Part shown: piece by piece, positions 53,326-61,717 of the stretch
Layout of the letters: each line of letters begins with the position of its first letter
Position numbering within the stretch: position 1 is the first letter of the stretch
Assembly (NCBI GenBank): GCA_037355855.1
Contig: CM074769.1
Span: 248,001-312,000, forward strand
Source of the DNA: Pseudo-nitzschia pungens
Taxonomy: Eukaryota > Bacillariophyta > Bacillariophyceae > Bacillariales > Bacillariaceae
Direction: 5' to 3'
Length of the DNA: 64,000 nt
The notes under the pieces: model-generated
The model's input: only the letters and a program-made list of their open reading frames with translations
The model's database searches: none
What the model was told of the DNA's origin: nothing
Program-made: the position numbers and the translations under genes

Positions 53326-55749
53326 CTAACCTTTGGTTGCTTTGAAGTGGATTCCGGGGGCAAAGGCGATTTGGTCTTTGTGTTCGGTGATCCAATCGGT
53401 GATTGCTTTGCGGAGGTTGGGGTTGGCGTTTTCCCAGGAGGTTTTGGAGTTATTGTTGGTGGTTTTGTCGGGGATTGGGTGGTCTTTGGGGCAGTCGGAG
53501 CAGTCTTTCCATCCGCAGTTGCGGTCGAGGATGATGTTGCCTTTGCATGGATTTTTTCCGGTGTCGGGGTTGGTGAAGTTTAGGGGTGGTAGTTTGCCGG
53601 GTCGGAGGGTGATGATCCATCCGTGTTTTTTACGTGCTTCGGCTTGTTCGTCGGTACAGCGTTGGGCGGTTTTTGTTTGTTTGTTTGGGTTGGTGTTGTT
53701 GTTGTTGTTGTTGTTATTGTTCTTGCGTTTGGAGTTTTGGCTGGAATGGGAAGTTGATCCGTTGGAGGTTTGGTTGGTTTTGGTGGAGTTTGGGGAGGGT
53801 TCGCGGGTGAGTGCGTTTCCGTAGACGAAACAGGTGATGAGGGGGTAGGGTTTGATGTAGTGGGGGCTTTGTTTGAAGGCGGCAGTTTTGATTGAGTCGA
53901 TGATGGATTGTGCGGTGGATGTAACGGTGTCGATGTTAGTTGCGGAGATGGGTTCTTCTTTGATGGTGGCTGTGATTGCTGCATGGTCTTCGAGGAGGTT
54001 TTGGATGAAGATGCAGATGATTTGGCCGATGTCGGTTACAATAGAGTGGCCGATCCATTTGGATTCTTCGATGGAGTTTGTGAACCAATCTTTGCCTCGG
54101 TGGCTGGATAGGGCACTTAGGAGGTCGTAGAGGAGTGTGTGTAGGGTGCAGTTTTCGGGTTCAGTTACTGCAAAGTCGATGAAGGAGAGGAAGTTTGTTA
54201 GTGTGGTTATGACGGCGTCGTGGGAACTTACGTCTCCGTCTTTGTAGAGGGAGGTGACTTTTGATTTGTGGTGGCGGGAGTTTGGTTCGAAGGTTGTGTC
54301 TTGTTGGGAGGCGGCGCTTTTTTGGGCATAGTCGTTCCAGGTGTGTTGGGTAGAGGTGGGGGGGCAGAAGTTGTATATGCTGAGGAGTTTGTCTCCTCCG
54401 TCGCGGCGGATGGAGTTGAGGTTGTTGTACCATTGTCCGTTTATGATGCATCGGACGTATCCTGAGGTGATTAGGTAGGAGTCGAAGGCGGCTCTGTTTT
54501 TCCAGGAGAGTTCACTAGTGAAGTTTGAGTGGTGGCGGGTGTAGTTTGTTCTGTAGGTGTTGGTGCGGTGTTCGTTTTTTGTGAGTGCGAAGGGTGCGGT
54601 GAATTCTTCGGTGAGTGTAGCAGGTTGGAGGATTCTGTTTCCGTCGGCGTCAACGGTTACGCCGGCGAATAGGATTCGGTATGCGGTTTTTTGGTTTAGG
54701 GTATATTCGGGGTCGGTTTGGGTGTTGTCTTTTGAGGAGTTTGTGGTGACTTTGGCGATTGCGGATACTGAGGTTTCGAGGAGTTTGGTGGAGGTTTGGA
54801 GGATGTTGGTAGTTGCGGCGTTTAGGTCGTTGTTTTCGGGGTTTGGGATGGTGGTGTTCCATTGGTCAAAGAGGCGTAGGGTTGAGAAGGCGATTGTTGT
54901 TTTGAGTGGTGGTAGGATGGGGTCGAGTGGGTTGATGATTGTGTAGGTCGTGTAGAAGGTGTTTGATAGGGTGTTGTTGTAGGGGTTTTGGATGTTGGTC
55001 CAGGGTAGGTGGGCGTAGAGGTCGATTTGTTCGTCGTAGTCTTCGGGTCTTTCCCATTCGGATGGGAGGAATAGGGTGCCGTCGGTGGTGTTGTTGCAGG
55101 GTGCTTGGTTTTGGTTGATGGTGCGTTTGATGATTTGGAGCCAGGCTAGGGCTGGTTGGTCGATGGTGGTTTCGTGGGGTGGTAGTTCGTCGGTGAGGGA
55201 GAGGTTTTCGGGGAAGCTTTCGCCTGGGGCGAGCGGGAAGGCTGTTGGGATGATGACAAATGTTGGGCCGTGGGGGTTGTGGCCGGGGGCAAGGTCGAGT
55301 TGTTCGAGGGTGATGGTTGATTCGGGTTCGTTGCGGTTGTGGCATTCGGATGGGGTGGGGGTTTCGATGGAGGTGAAGTTTTCGGTTCCTGGGGTGTTAT
55401 GTTTGGAAAGTCCAACGGTGACTTTGGTGAAGGTGTCGTTGGGGATTTCGATGTAGGTTGCTTGGTGGATGTCGTCGGTAAGGAGGGCGATGAGTTTGGT
55501 TTGGTTGTTGTCGAAGGTCGGGGTGATGCTATGGATGATAGCGGTGCGGTTGTCGGTGGTGATGATGATCCAGCGCATGGATGGTTCGTTTTGGACGGAG
55601 GCTGCGATAGTCTCGGATCCGATGTGGGTTAGGCGTTGGGTTTTCTTCTCGGAGGCTAGGAAGGATGTTCCTGGGAGGTTGGAGAAGGTGGAGTGGGAGT
55701 GGGTGCTTGCTTTGAGGCGAGCGGCGGCGAGTTGGGCGGTGGATGTCAT
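53326..55749 (-). CDS. Retrotransposon Gag-like protein, 807 aa
   Basis: ATG at 55749, stop at 53326; first ORF of the element. The protein is Thr/Asn/Pro/Ile rich, in line with the A/C-rich coding strand. Ordered parts include RWIIITTDNRTAIIHSI, the capsid-like region around WKNRAAFDSYLITSGYVRCI, and DLLSALSSHRGKDWFTNSIE. An Asn-rich linker (KRKNNNNNNNNNTNPNKQ) precedes a C-terminal Cys/His cluster (PCKGNIILDRNCGWKDCSDC plus PKDHP, ~residues 734-758), spacing C-x10-C-x4-C-x2-C-x4-H, a zinc-finger-like nucleic-acid binder. No family match is claimed beyond position and features. 378 nt separate it from the RT ATG. Confidence 0.75.
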   Translation of the reverse strand: MTSTAQLAAARLKASTHSHSTFSNLPGTSFLASEKKTQRLTHIGSETIAASVQNEPSMRWIIITTDNRTAIIHSITPTFDNNQTKLIALLTDDIHQATYIEIPNDTFTKVTVGLSKHNTPGTENFTSIETPTPSECHNRNEPESTITLEQLDLAPGHNPHGPTFVIIPTAFPLAPGESFPENLSLTDELPPHETTIDQPALAWLQIIKRTINQNQAPCNNTTDGTLFLPSEWERPEDYDEQIDLYAHLPWTNIQNPYNNTLSNTFYTTYTIINPLDPILPPLKTTIAFSTLRLFDQWNTTIPNPENNDLNAATTNILQTSTKLLETSVSAIAKVTTNSSKDNTQTDPEYTLNQKTAYRILFAGVTVDADGNRILQPATLTEEFTAPFALTKNEHRTNTYRTNYTRHHSNFTSELSWKNRAAFDSYLITSGYVRCIINGQWYNNLNSIRRDGGDKLLSIYNFCPPTSTQHTWNDYAQKSAASQQDTTFEPNSRHHKSKVTSLYKDGDVSSHDAVITTLTNFLSFIDFAVTEPENCTLHTLLYDLLSALSSHRGKDWFTNSIEESKWIGHSIVTDIGQIICIFIQNLLEDHAAITATIKEEPISATNIDTVTSTAQSIIDSIKTAAFKQSPHYIKPYPLITCFVYGNALTREPSPNSTKTNQTSNGSTSHSSQNSKRKNNNNNNNNNTNPNKQTKTAQRCTDEQAEARKKHGWIITLRPGKLPPLNFTNPDTGKNPCKGNIILDRNCGWKDCSDCPKDHPIPDKTTNNNSKTSWENANPNLRKAITDWITEHKDQIAFAPGIHFKATKG

Positions 55750-55906
55750 GGTGGTGGGTTTGTTTGGAAGGCTTTTTGGTTGTCCTGTTTTTGGGATTGT
55801 GAGAGTTTGGTGTTTGTTGTGGGTTTTGGTGCATTCGGGTTGGTTGTTGTCTTTTTTGTTTGTATGGGGTATTTTTGTGGTGTGAGAAGGTTATTGAGAA
55901 GGTTGT

Positions 55907-55923
55907 TTGGTGGTGTGGGATTA
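55907..55923. repeat. Target-site duplication, left copy (17 bp)
   Basis: TTGGTGGTGTGGGATTA, identical to 58108-58124, flanking the nested insertion. Its G/T-rich composition is that of the host retrotransposon. Confidence 0.85.
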
Positions 55924-56286
55924 CAATTTGCGCGAAGCGCATTTTGTCCGACGTTCCGATGTTCCAGTACTAAAAATACGTAGATTTCTACACAACTTTA
56001 CCATGCGATATCTCGCTCCCTTATACACCCCCAATCACAACCCCAGGACCTACATGTATTAACCAAGACCTGCGCTCTTCGTTTCTGCTATCGGTTCAGT
56101 TGCTGGATGCTTCGTTTGGTTGCTTTGGTTGCCAATTCACCACTCGGCCGATCGAGCAGCAGCAGCAGCAGCAAACCGACACATAATTTTCTACAGCACT
56201 TCCAGTACAGATTCTACCGTACAGCAAAACCGACAACAACGTTGTATTTCTGCTTCGATCTGTTTCCCAGCTCCATTCCAAGGCCC

Positions 56287-56350
56287 TTAAGTATATCTTA
56301 TACTTAATGTTCTACACTGTTTCCAAGCTGCTTAAGTGATTCTCACTTAA
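56287..56350. repeat. Two similar stem-loops with TTAAG stems
   Basis: TTAAGTATA-TCT-TATACTTAA (56287-56307) and TTAAGTGA-TTC-TCACTTAA (56332-56350) are both perfect stems with 3-nt loops, and both are followed by TGTTCTACA. The stems differ in sequence but each keeps perfect pairing, so the structure rather than the sequence seems kept. Confidence 0.65.
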
Positions 56351-56464
56351 TGTTCTACATTCTTCGAAGTTCCTTGCTGAGTCCTCTTAAGTCTTTTCAA
56401 GTCGAAGTTCACGAACAGCCCCTTCCACTGTAGGAATCTTTTTAAAAAAAAAAAAAGAAATTCT

Positions 56465-57364
56465 GTCATCTGTTTTCAAGTCCATTGCCCTGCTGGACCC
56501 TAAGTGTTTTCACTTATGGTCCTACTGTTTCTTGACCCAAGCCCCAAAGCCGCTAAGTACAGTTTGCTTAAGGCTCCACCACCTACATAACCCTCTCAGG
56601 TGTACTGTATAAATGTCATCTGTTTCCAAGTCTACTGCCCTGATGGACCCTAAGTGTTTTCGCTTATGGTCCTACTGTTTCCTGACCCAAGCCCTAAAGC
56701 CACTAAGTACAGTTTGCTTAAGGCTCCCCTACCTACATATACCTCTCAGATGCATTCTTCAACTGTCATCTGTTTTCAAGTCTACTGCCCTGATGGACCC
56801 TAAGTGTTTTCGCTTATGGTCCTACTGTTTCCTTACCCAAGCCCTAAAGCCACTAAGTACAGTTTGCTTAAGGCTCCCCTACCTACATATACCTCTCAGA
56901 TGCATTCTTCAACTGTCATCTGTTTTCAAGTCTACTGCCCTGATGGACCATAAGTGTTTTCGCTTATGGTCCTACTGTTTCCTTACCCAAGCCCCAAAGC
57001 CGCTAAGTACAGCTTGCTTAAGGCTCTCCTACCTACATATACCTCTCAGATGCACACTTCAACTGTCATCTGTTTTCAAGTCTACTGCCCTGCTGGACCA
57101 TAAGTGTTCTCACTTAAGGTCCTACTATTTCCTGACCCAAGCCCCAAAGCCGCTAAGTACAGCTTGCTTAAGGCTCTCCTACCTACATAACCCTCTCAGA
57201 TGCACACTTCAACTGTCATCTGTTTTCAAGTCTACTGCCCTGATAGTCCATAATTGTTTTTGATTATGGACCTACTGTTTTTATGACCCAAGCCCCAAAG
57301 CTGCTAAGTACATGTTACTTAACGCACCACCACCTACATATACCCCTCCAGTTCACAGTACAGC
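56465..57364 (+). repeat. 150-bp tandem repeat, six units
   Basis: Units start with GTCATCTG at 56465, 56615, 56765, 56915, 57065 and 57215, an exact 150-bp period, and a degenerate seventh begins near 57366. Each unit contains an inverted repeat of the type GGACCxTAAG...CTTATGGTCC and a second one AGCC..TAAG...CTTAAGGCT. Because 150 is divisible by three, the plus strand stays open for 216 codons (56613-57263) as a 50-residue repeat, but this has no other sign of being a protein gene. It is part of the nested insertion. Confidence 0.92.
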
Positions 57365-58107
57365 AGAGACCTGTTTTCAAGCCTACAGCCCTGATGGTCC
57401 ATAAGTGTTTTCACTTAAAGGCCCTGTTTCCAAGCTACTACAGGAGAGCAAGTTCAAGTTCGAACAGAAGGCCAGCTGTTACGAATTTGAATTTGGTAGT
57501 AGGCTCCACCGCCTCTACGTGTTTCCGGCTACTACTAAGTTCGAACAGGAGGACAGCTGTTCTGAATTTGGTAGTAGGCACTGTACTTTATGTACCATAC
57601 AGTGGTAAGGAATGTGGTTCGGGATGTGTTTGGGGATGACTACTCGCATTACTGGTGATGCTGCAATCCAGCATTCAGAGAGGAGTTTTGCTTTTGTACG
57701 CTGACCACTAGCATTACAGATACTATGTATCTAGGCAAGGGTTTTGCTTGTGTCAGCTGACCACTAGCATTACGGATGCTGCACACCAGCATTGGAGGGA
57801 CAGTTTTGCTTGTGTCTTTCCCTTTCACGTTCTTGTTACCCCGTTTCCTGTACGCTTTGCAACAGCAGTGTCTGTTGTGCTCTGGACTGGTTCGTTTTTT
57901 TTCCTGTTTCTTACCAAGGTTCGTTTGCAAAATAGCCGTCCTTACAACCTGGGGCCTATTCCCCATGGTTGAGGCGGCGCGTCGTTCTACAACTTGGGGC
58001 CTAACCTCTCTTCGATTGAGGCGACGATAAAGTCTGGTTACAGACTGAGTAGCTTTTAACCACCTTCGGTGGATTTTCCTACTTAAATAAGTATATTATT
58101 ATTATTA

Positions 58108-58124
58108 TTGGTGGTGTGGGATTA
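58108..58124. repeat. Target-site duplication, right copy (17 bp)
   Basis: Same 17 bp as 55907-55923. It follows the (ATT)n tail of the nested insertion; because the tail ends in TT-like sequence the true duplication could be 15-17 bp. Confidence 0.85.
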
Positions 58125-58666
58125 GATGTGTTTTTAGGCGGGGTCGGTTCTGGTTGTTTTGGTGTTTTTTGGTGGGGTGGGATTTGGTGGGTTTTTTTGA
58201 CGGGGTCGGTTCTGGTGTTTTGGTGTTTTGTTGATCGTGGGTTAGTTTTTGTTGATCGTGGGTTAGTTTTGAGGGTGAATGGGGTGGGATTCGGTTTGGT
58301 TGTGGGATGGTTTTTGTGGGATGTGGTGGGATGTTGTGTGGGATGTTGTATGGGATGTGGTGGGATGTTGTGTGGGATATAGTGGGATGTTGTGTGGGAT
58401 GTTGTGTGGGATGTTGTGTGGGGTGTTGTGTGGGGTGTTGTGTGGGATGTCGTGTGTTGCGTTGTGGTGTTGTCGTTGTCGTTGTTGTCGTCATTGTCGT
58501 TGTGTGTTTTTTTGTTGTTTTTGGTGGTTGTTTGTGGGGTGGTTTGTTCGTTGTTGGTGTTTTCGCTGTGGAGTGTCGAGCCACGATGCTCGATGTTTGT
58601 GGTGGTGGTGATTAATGTTTTGTGTTGTTGGTGTTTGTATCGTTGTTGTTGTTATTGGGGGTGATT
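58125..58666 (-). other. 5' leader of the retrotransposon with 12-bp minisatellite
   Basis: Extremely G/T-rich on the plus strand (A/C-rich on the coding strand). From ~58315 to ~58455 a 12-bp unit (GGGATGTTGTGT and variants) is repeated about ten times. The coding strand has an open frame 58584-58105 (HPTQ repeats), but an A/C-rich strand lacks stop codons by composition, so I do not call it a gene. It joins B2 to the Gag region when the nested insertion is removed. Confidence 0.6.
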
Positions 58667-58922
58667 ACTTTTTCTCAGACCGCCATTGTCGGTCCGTTCA
58701 CGAAGACAGCTTTACGGCTCGCTCTTTGCGAAAACAATGAGAATAGTATCCGTACCAAAGACCCCTGCTCGGCAACTCTGCCTACTGCTCTACATTCTAC
58801 TGTACCTGCTCATTCCTCACTGTTCAGCTCTGTTCACTACGGCACTGGACAATGGTAGGCTTGGGTCAATGGTACGGATCATACGATCCTACATTGCCTT
58901 TCGCACTTGCCTTGCCCTAAGG
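58667..58922 (-). repeat. Terminal repeat B2 of the retrotransposon (5' end)
   Basis: Second copy of B, 11280 bp from the first with no base change noticed over 256 bp. It forms the 5' end on the coding strand and presumably carries the promoter. Confidence 0.92.
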
Positions 58923-59470
58923 TCATGCTATGGATAATTTTCATTTGCTTCAATTTTTTTGTACACAACATTGAACATGAACATACCGTAATTACCGCTA
59001 CATGTTCGTAATGAATGTGCCGTTCGGATGCCATCGTTCTCGAACACTGAACACACTTTGCAGAAAAAACTGAAAACGTCGTCTATCGACATCATCGTGA
59101 ACGTGCGAATCCCGGCGTGCGCCCATGACCAGCCGAAAACCAATCTTCCCTTTGCAAAAACAAAAAATACTTCGAGGTAGAGCCCTACTTCGTAATAATA
59201 ATAGTAGTAACTTACCGATGAGTAAGGTTTACCGGTAATCTTACTCGTCCGTAGCCTTACGAGTACGAACTCCGGAATACTTCTGTGATGATTCGGGACG
59301 AATTGAAAACTTGCTCGAAATTTTGAAGAACAAGAACCGTAACTTACCACATTGCGCCCTACCCTAGTAAGAGAGGGCGATTGTGTTATCGCCTCCCATC
59401 CCCGGCACCTGTTTCTGTTTCCGTGCCCACCAGCGTCAATTGCAATGCGGAGAAAACAACCGTTTCGAAG
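58923..59470. other. Intergenic flank of the retrotransposon
   Basis: Contains no clear gene. GTAACTTACCGATGAGTAAGGTTTACCGGTAATCTTACTCG at ~59208-59250 is one of the densest examples of the dispersed GTAA/TTAC words. Confidence 0.4.
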
Positions 59471-59905
59471 ATGAGGGTATCTCCCACCTCGAAAGAACTC
59501 TTTGCCCCCAATCGAGAGCGAGAGCGAAGAGATTGCATTCCGGGTTTTGTAACACTGCCGAGAATGCAAACGAATTTGGTTTCCGGCAATGTTCCTCCGC
59601 GGATCAAAGCAGAGTCCTCCGTGAGCAACAACAATGAAGAAACATTAGTAGAATCCTCCCTCGGCATCGACATTGAAAAAGAAACTGAACTAGAGACCTT
59701 CTGCACCAAGAGTCAGGAACTAGAGTCCTTCTCTACAAGGAGTCAGGACGACTGCACCAAGAGTCAGGACGACGGCACCAGGAGCCAGGACGAAGATGCC
59801 GCGGGGAAGTCCCTCCTCGGCGTTTGCAACGCAGAATTCTCTCAAATCGAAAGTTGCCAGACCGAACTAATGGTCTCGTATGGACATCCTCGATATACAA
59901 CCTGA
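59471..59905 (+). CDS. Hypothetical protein with SQD repeats, ~144 aa
   Basis: The frame opens at 59381 without ATG; the first in-frame ATG is 59471 (MRVSPTSKELFAPN). Residues 40-80 look coding (ESSVSNNNEETLVESSLGID). They lead into four short tandem units ending in SQE/SQD: TKSQELESFS, TRSQDDC, TKSQDDG, TRSQDEDA. The C-terminus LLGVCNAEFSQIESCQTELM is more ordered. No family recognised, and an upstream exon is possible. Support is codon texture and length only, so this is a weak call. Confidence 0.35.
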   Translation: MRVSPTSKELFAPNRERERRDCIPGFVTLPRMQTNLVSGNVPPRIKAESSVSNNNEETLVESSLGIDIEKETELETFCTKSQELESFSTRSQDDCTKSQDDGTRSQDEDAAGKSLLGVCNAEFSQIESCQTELMVSYGHPRYTT

Positions 59906-60151
59906 CGGCAATAATGAAAAATCCACAATTCACTAGTGACGGATGCCGTTCGGTCCATTCCCACATTTCGATTGACTGACACTTGTGTTTTCACTAGTTG
60001 ATTACCGAGCCCGTGTCCGGACTACTATTTAGCGTCATTTACACGATGTGATCTGGTTTACAGTATATTATTTGGAAACTAGAGAGACAAAAATCATTGA
60101 TCTCTCGTTCTCTTCTCAAGTCGGGTCATGAACCGATGTCGGTTTTCGCAT

Positions 60152-61717
60152 TCAGTCCTTTTTGGGGGTTTCCCAATCAAATTCTTCTCCGGCAAAGTCG
60201 TCTTCCTCGATGCCGCTGAAATCGCTCAGAAACGACCGGCTCGATGTGGTGTGCATAGTGTTCCCGCTAAACTTCCTGTTTGAAAGTGTGCTGTTCATAT
60301 CAAAAGCATGACCGCTGATCTTGGACAAACCGGACATCAACGATCGCCGGCTTCCGACACCAATGAATTCACTGCCCATGGAATCTTTTCTGCCATTGTG
60401 GGTGCTGATGGCCATTTCCATGGCATTTCGGCCCTGGTGTTTCGAGCCGTGGGCCGATAGGTTTGAGAGCAACGAAAACGTGCTGTCCACCATGCTGACA
60501 TCCATGCTGCTGAAACTACCCGACTTCATCGACGCAAAATTGCGCCTTCGTTCTTTGACGCTCGGTTTTGGCGATCGCTTGGGCGACCGTTGGTTATCGG
60601 CGTTGTTCTTGTTTCCATTGAATACGCTGTGGTAAGAATCGCGACGACCCATCGAAGGGTACTGCTGGTAGAGTTGTTGCCGGGGCGATTCGTCGGTCGG
60701 ATCAAACGATCCAATTTTGTCGCAGATAACGCTCGGGGGAACCGAATGGATACCATACCCATCGTTGTGGTTAGCGGCGTCAGCAGGGTATTCGTTGTGG
60801 TGGTGACTAGGATAGGCCATGTTTCGGCTGAGGTTACGTGACCGACTTCGATTGGTGACCATGTTGGGTATATCATCTCCTAACGACATACCCATCGCAA
60901 ACGAATCTTTCGATGCATAACTAGGTGTCCAACTAGGTATCGAACCAGGTTTTGAGTCCAAACTCAAATTTCTGAGGCCCATCAAAGCGTTTTCGTCATT
61001 GACGTTGTTGGTTGGCATTCTCGCAGCAGGAGGTGGCATTTCCGTCATGTTGTTTCGGAGATTTCCGGTGTAATTCCTACCCATGTTCATTGTTTGGTTT
61101 AGTTGCTGCTGTTGCATCAAAGCAAAGATAGCATCATTTGTATAGTTCCCCGATCCGGCCCGATCGAAATTGTTCATATTCCTGTCCATACCCATGCCAT
61201 AATTCATGTTTCCATTTCCATTCATGCCGTTCATATCATGATGAGTTCCAAGGTGTGGATTGCGTGTATTATATATACCATTTCCATACTGTTCCATTGA
61301 TGGTTGCTGCATACCGATAGAAGGCGCAGGACGAGGGTCGTTCTCGCCGTGAACTTGGTCGGCGGGTATGCGCCCCTCTTCGACCATTTTCTTGCGGAGT
61401 TTGGGTTGCCCCTCTCTGAGCGCTTGTGAAGTCTTTTCAATCGCCTTTTTATCTCCTATATCACACCAAACTCCTTTGTCCTTGTCGCGTTCCAAAAACC
61501 TACCTTTTTGTTCTCGGATAGCAGCTACAATCGAACGGCTGATTTTGAGCTTTTCAGTTTTGGGGCAAGTAATGTAGAGTGTCTTATTCAAATTCACCAG
61601 TTTTCGATACGTTTGGTTCCCAGGATGTCTCAGTGCCGCCCCTCCTCTACCACACAAGACGTCGGTTTCCCGAGGGTCGACTATAGCCTTGACATCATCA
61701 GATTCACCAGTCGCCAT
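60152..61717 (-). CDS. DUF6824-domain protein, 521 aa
   Basis: ATG at 61717. The canonical diatom DUF6824 domain is at ~residues 15-112: ETDVLCGRGGAALRHPGNQTYRKLV, LKISRSIVAAIREQKGRFLERD, GVWCDIGDKKAIEKTSQALREGQPKLRKK. It contains the GRGG core and the HPGN box. The rest is a long Met/Asn/Gly/Ser-rich disordered region (NMNYGMGMDRNMNN) with Ser-rich islands (RRSLMSGLSKISGHA, SSRSFLSDFSGIEEDDFAGEE) and an acidic end (DWETPKKD). The family is strongly expanded in diatoms; a nuclear regulatory role is assumed in general, without a defined biochemical function. Intronless. Compare the divergent short copy at 30321-30875. Confidence 0.85.
   Translation of the reverse strand: MATGESDDVKAIVDPRETDVLCGRGGAALRHPGNQTYRKLVNLNKTLYITCPKTEKLKISRSIVAAIREQKGRFLERDKDKGVWCDIGDKKAIEKTSQALREGQPKLRKKMVEEGRIPADQVHGENDPRPAPSIGMQQPSMEQYGNGIYNTRNPHLGTHHDMNGMNGNGNMNYGMGMDRNMNNFDRAGSGNYTNDAIFALMQQQQLNQTMNMGRNYTGNLRNNMTEMPPPAARMPTNNVNDENALMGLRNLSLDSKPGSIPSWTPSYASKDSFAMGMSLGDDIPNMVTNRSRSRNLSRNMAYPSHHHNEYPADAANHNDGYGIHSVPPSVICDKIGSFDPTDESPRQQLYQQYPSMGRRDSYHSVFNGNKNNADNQRSPKRSPKPSVKERRRNFASMKSGSFSSMDVSMVDSTFSLLSNLSAHGSKHQGRNAMEMAISTHNGRKDSMGSEFIGVGSRRSLMSGLSKISGHAFDMNSTLSNRKFSGNTMHTTSSRSFLSDFSGIEEDDFAGEEFDWETPKKD

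Larger units (their letters stand above)
55924..58107 (+). mobile_element. Nested 2184-bp non-coding retroposon-like insertion
   Basis: It begins CAATTTGCGCGAAGCGC and ends AGTATATTATTATTATTA, an (ATT)n tail, between 17-bp target-site duplications (55907-55923 and 58108-58124). Composition changes sharply at both borders, from the strongly G/T-biased host element to unbiased sequence and back. A long variable-type duplication plus a simple-repeat tail at one end is typical of target-primed retroposition (SINE/LINE-like), with the tail marking the 3' end. No reverse transcriptase or other protein is encoded, so it is non-autonomous or a processed RNA. Internal features are a hairpin pair at 56287-56350, an A-run at ~56443-56455, 150-bp tandem units 56465-57364, two diverged ~65-bp units at ~57690-57820, and two GGGGCCT...TTGAGGCG units at ~57940-58025. 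I do not recognise the family. Confidence 0.75.
47115..58922 (-). mobile_element. DIRS-order (PAT/Ngaro-like) tyrosine-recombinase retrotransposon, complete, with nested insertion
   Basis: The coding strand is minus. Termini are split direct repeats: A at 47115-47366 and 47641-47892 (252 bp, identical by eye) and B at 47387-47642 and 58667-58922 (256 bp, identical by eye). Read along the coding strand the order is B2, ORFs, A2, B1, A1, the arrangement diagnostic of PAT-like elements. B ends and A begins with GG, and B1/A2 overlap by that GG, so the internal junction is exactly what end-to-end joining of the element would give. No target-site duplication other than GG is seen (left flank ATAACCCTT, right flank TCATGCTATGG). 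ORFs in order are Gag-like, RT-RNase H, tyrosine recombinase and an extra ORF; all are uninterrupted. A 2184-bp insertion lies between the 5' repeat and Gag. Identical repeats and open ORFs suggest recent activity. Confidence 0.92.

Noticed and set aside
56613..57263. 216-codon plus-strand frame with a 50-residue repeat
   Set aside because: Explained by a 150-bp satellite without stops; hairpins with compensating changes indicate a non-coding structure.
57980..58080. Possible hammerhead-like ribozyme near the 3' end of the nested insertion (AGTCTG-GTTA-CAGACT followed by GAGTAGC)
   Set aside because: The conserved CUGAUGA and GAAA core of a hammerhead is not present; only simple hairpins are seen.
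58105..58584. 159-codon minus-strand frame with HPTQ repeats at the 5' side of the retrotransposon
   Set aside because: An A/C-rich strand has few stop codons by composition and the repeat is a 12-bp minisatellite. Removing the nested insert leaves the frame open for ~125 more codons, but still only by composition.
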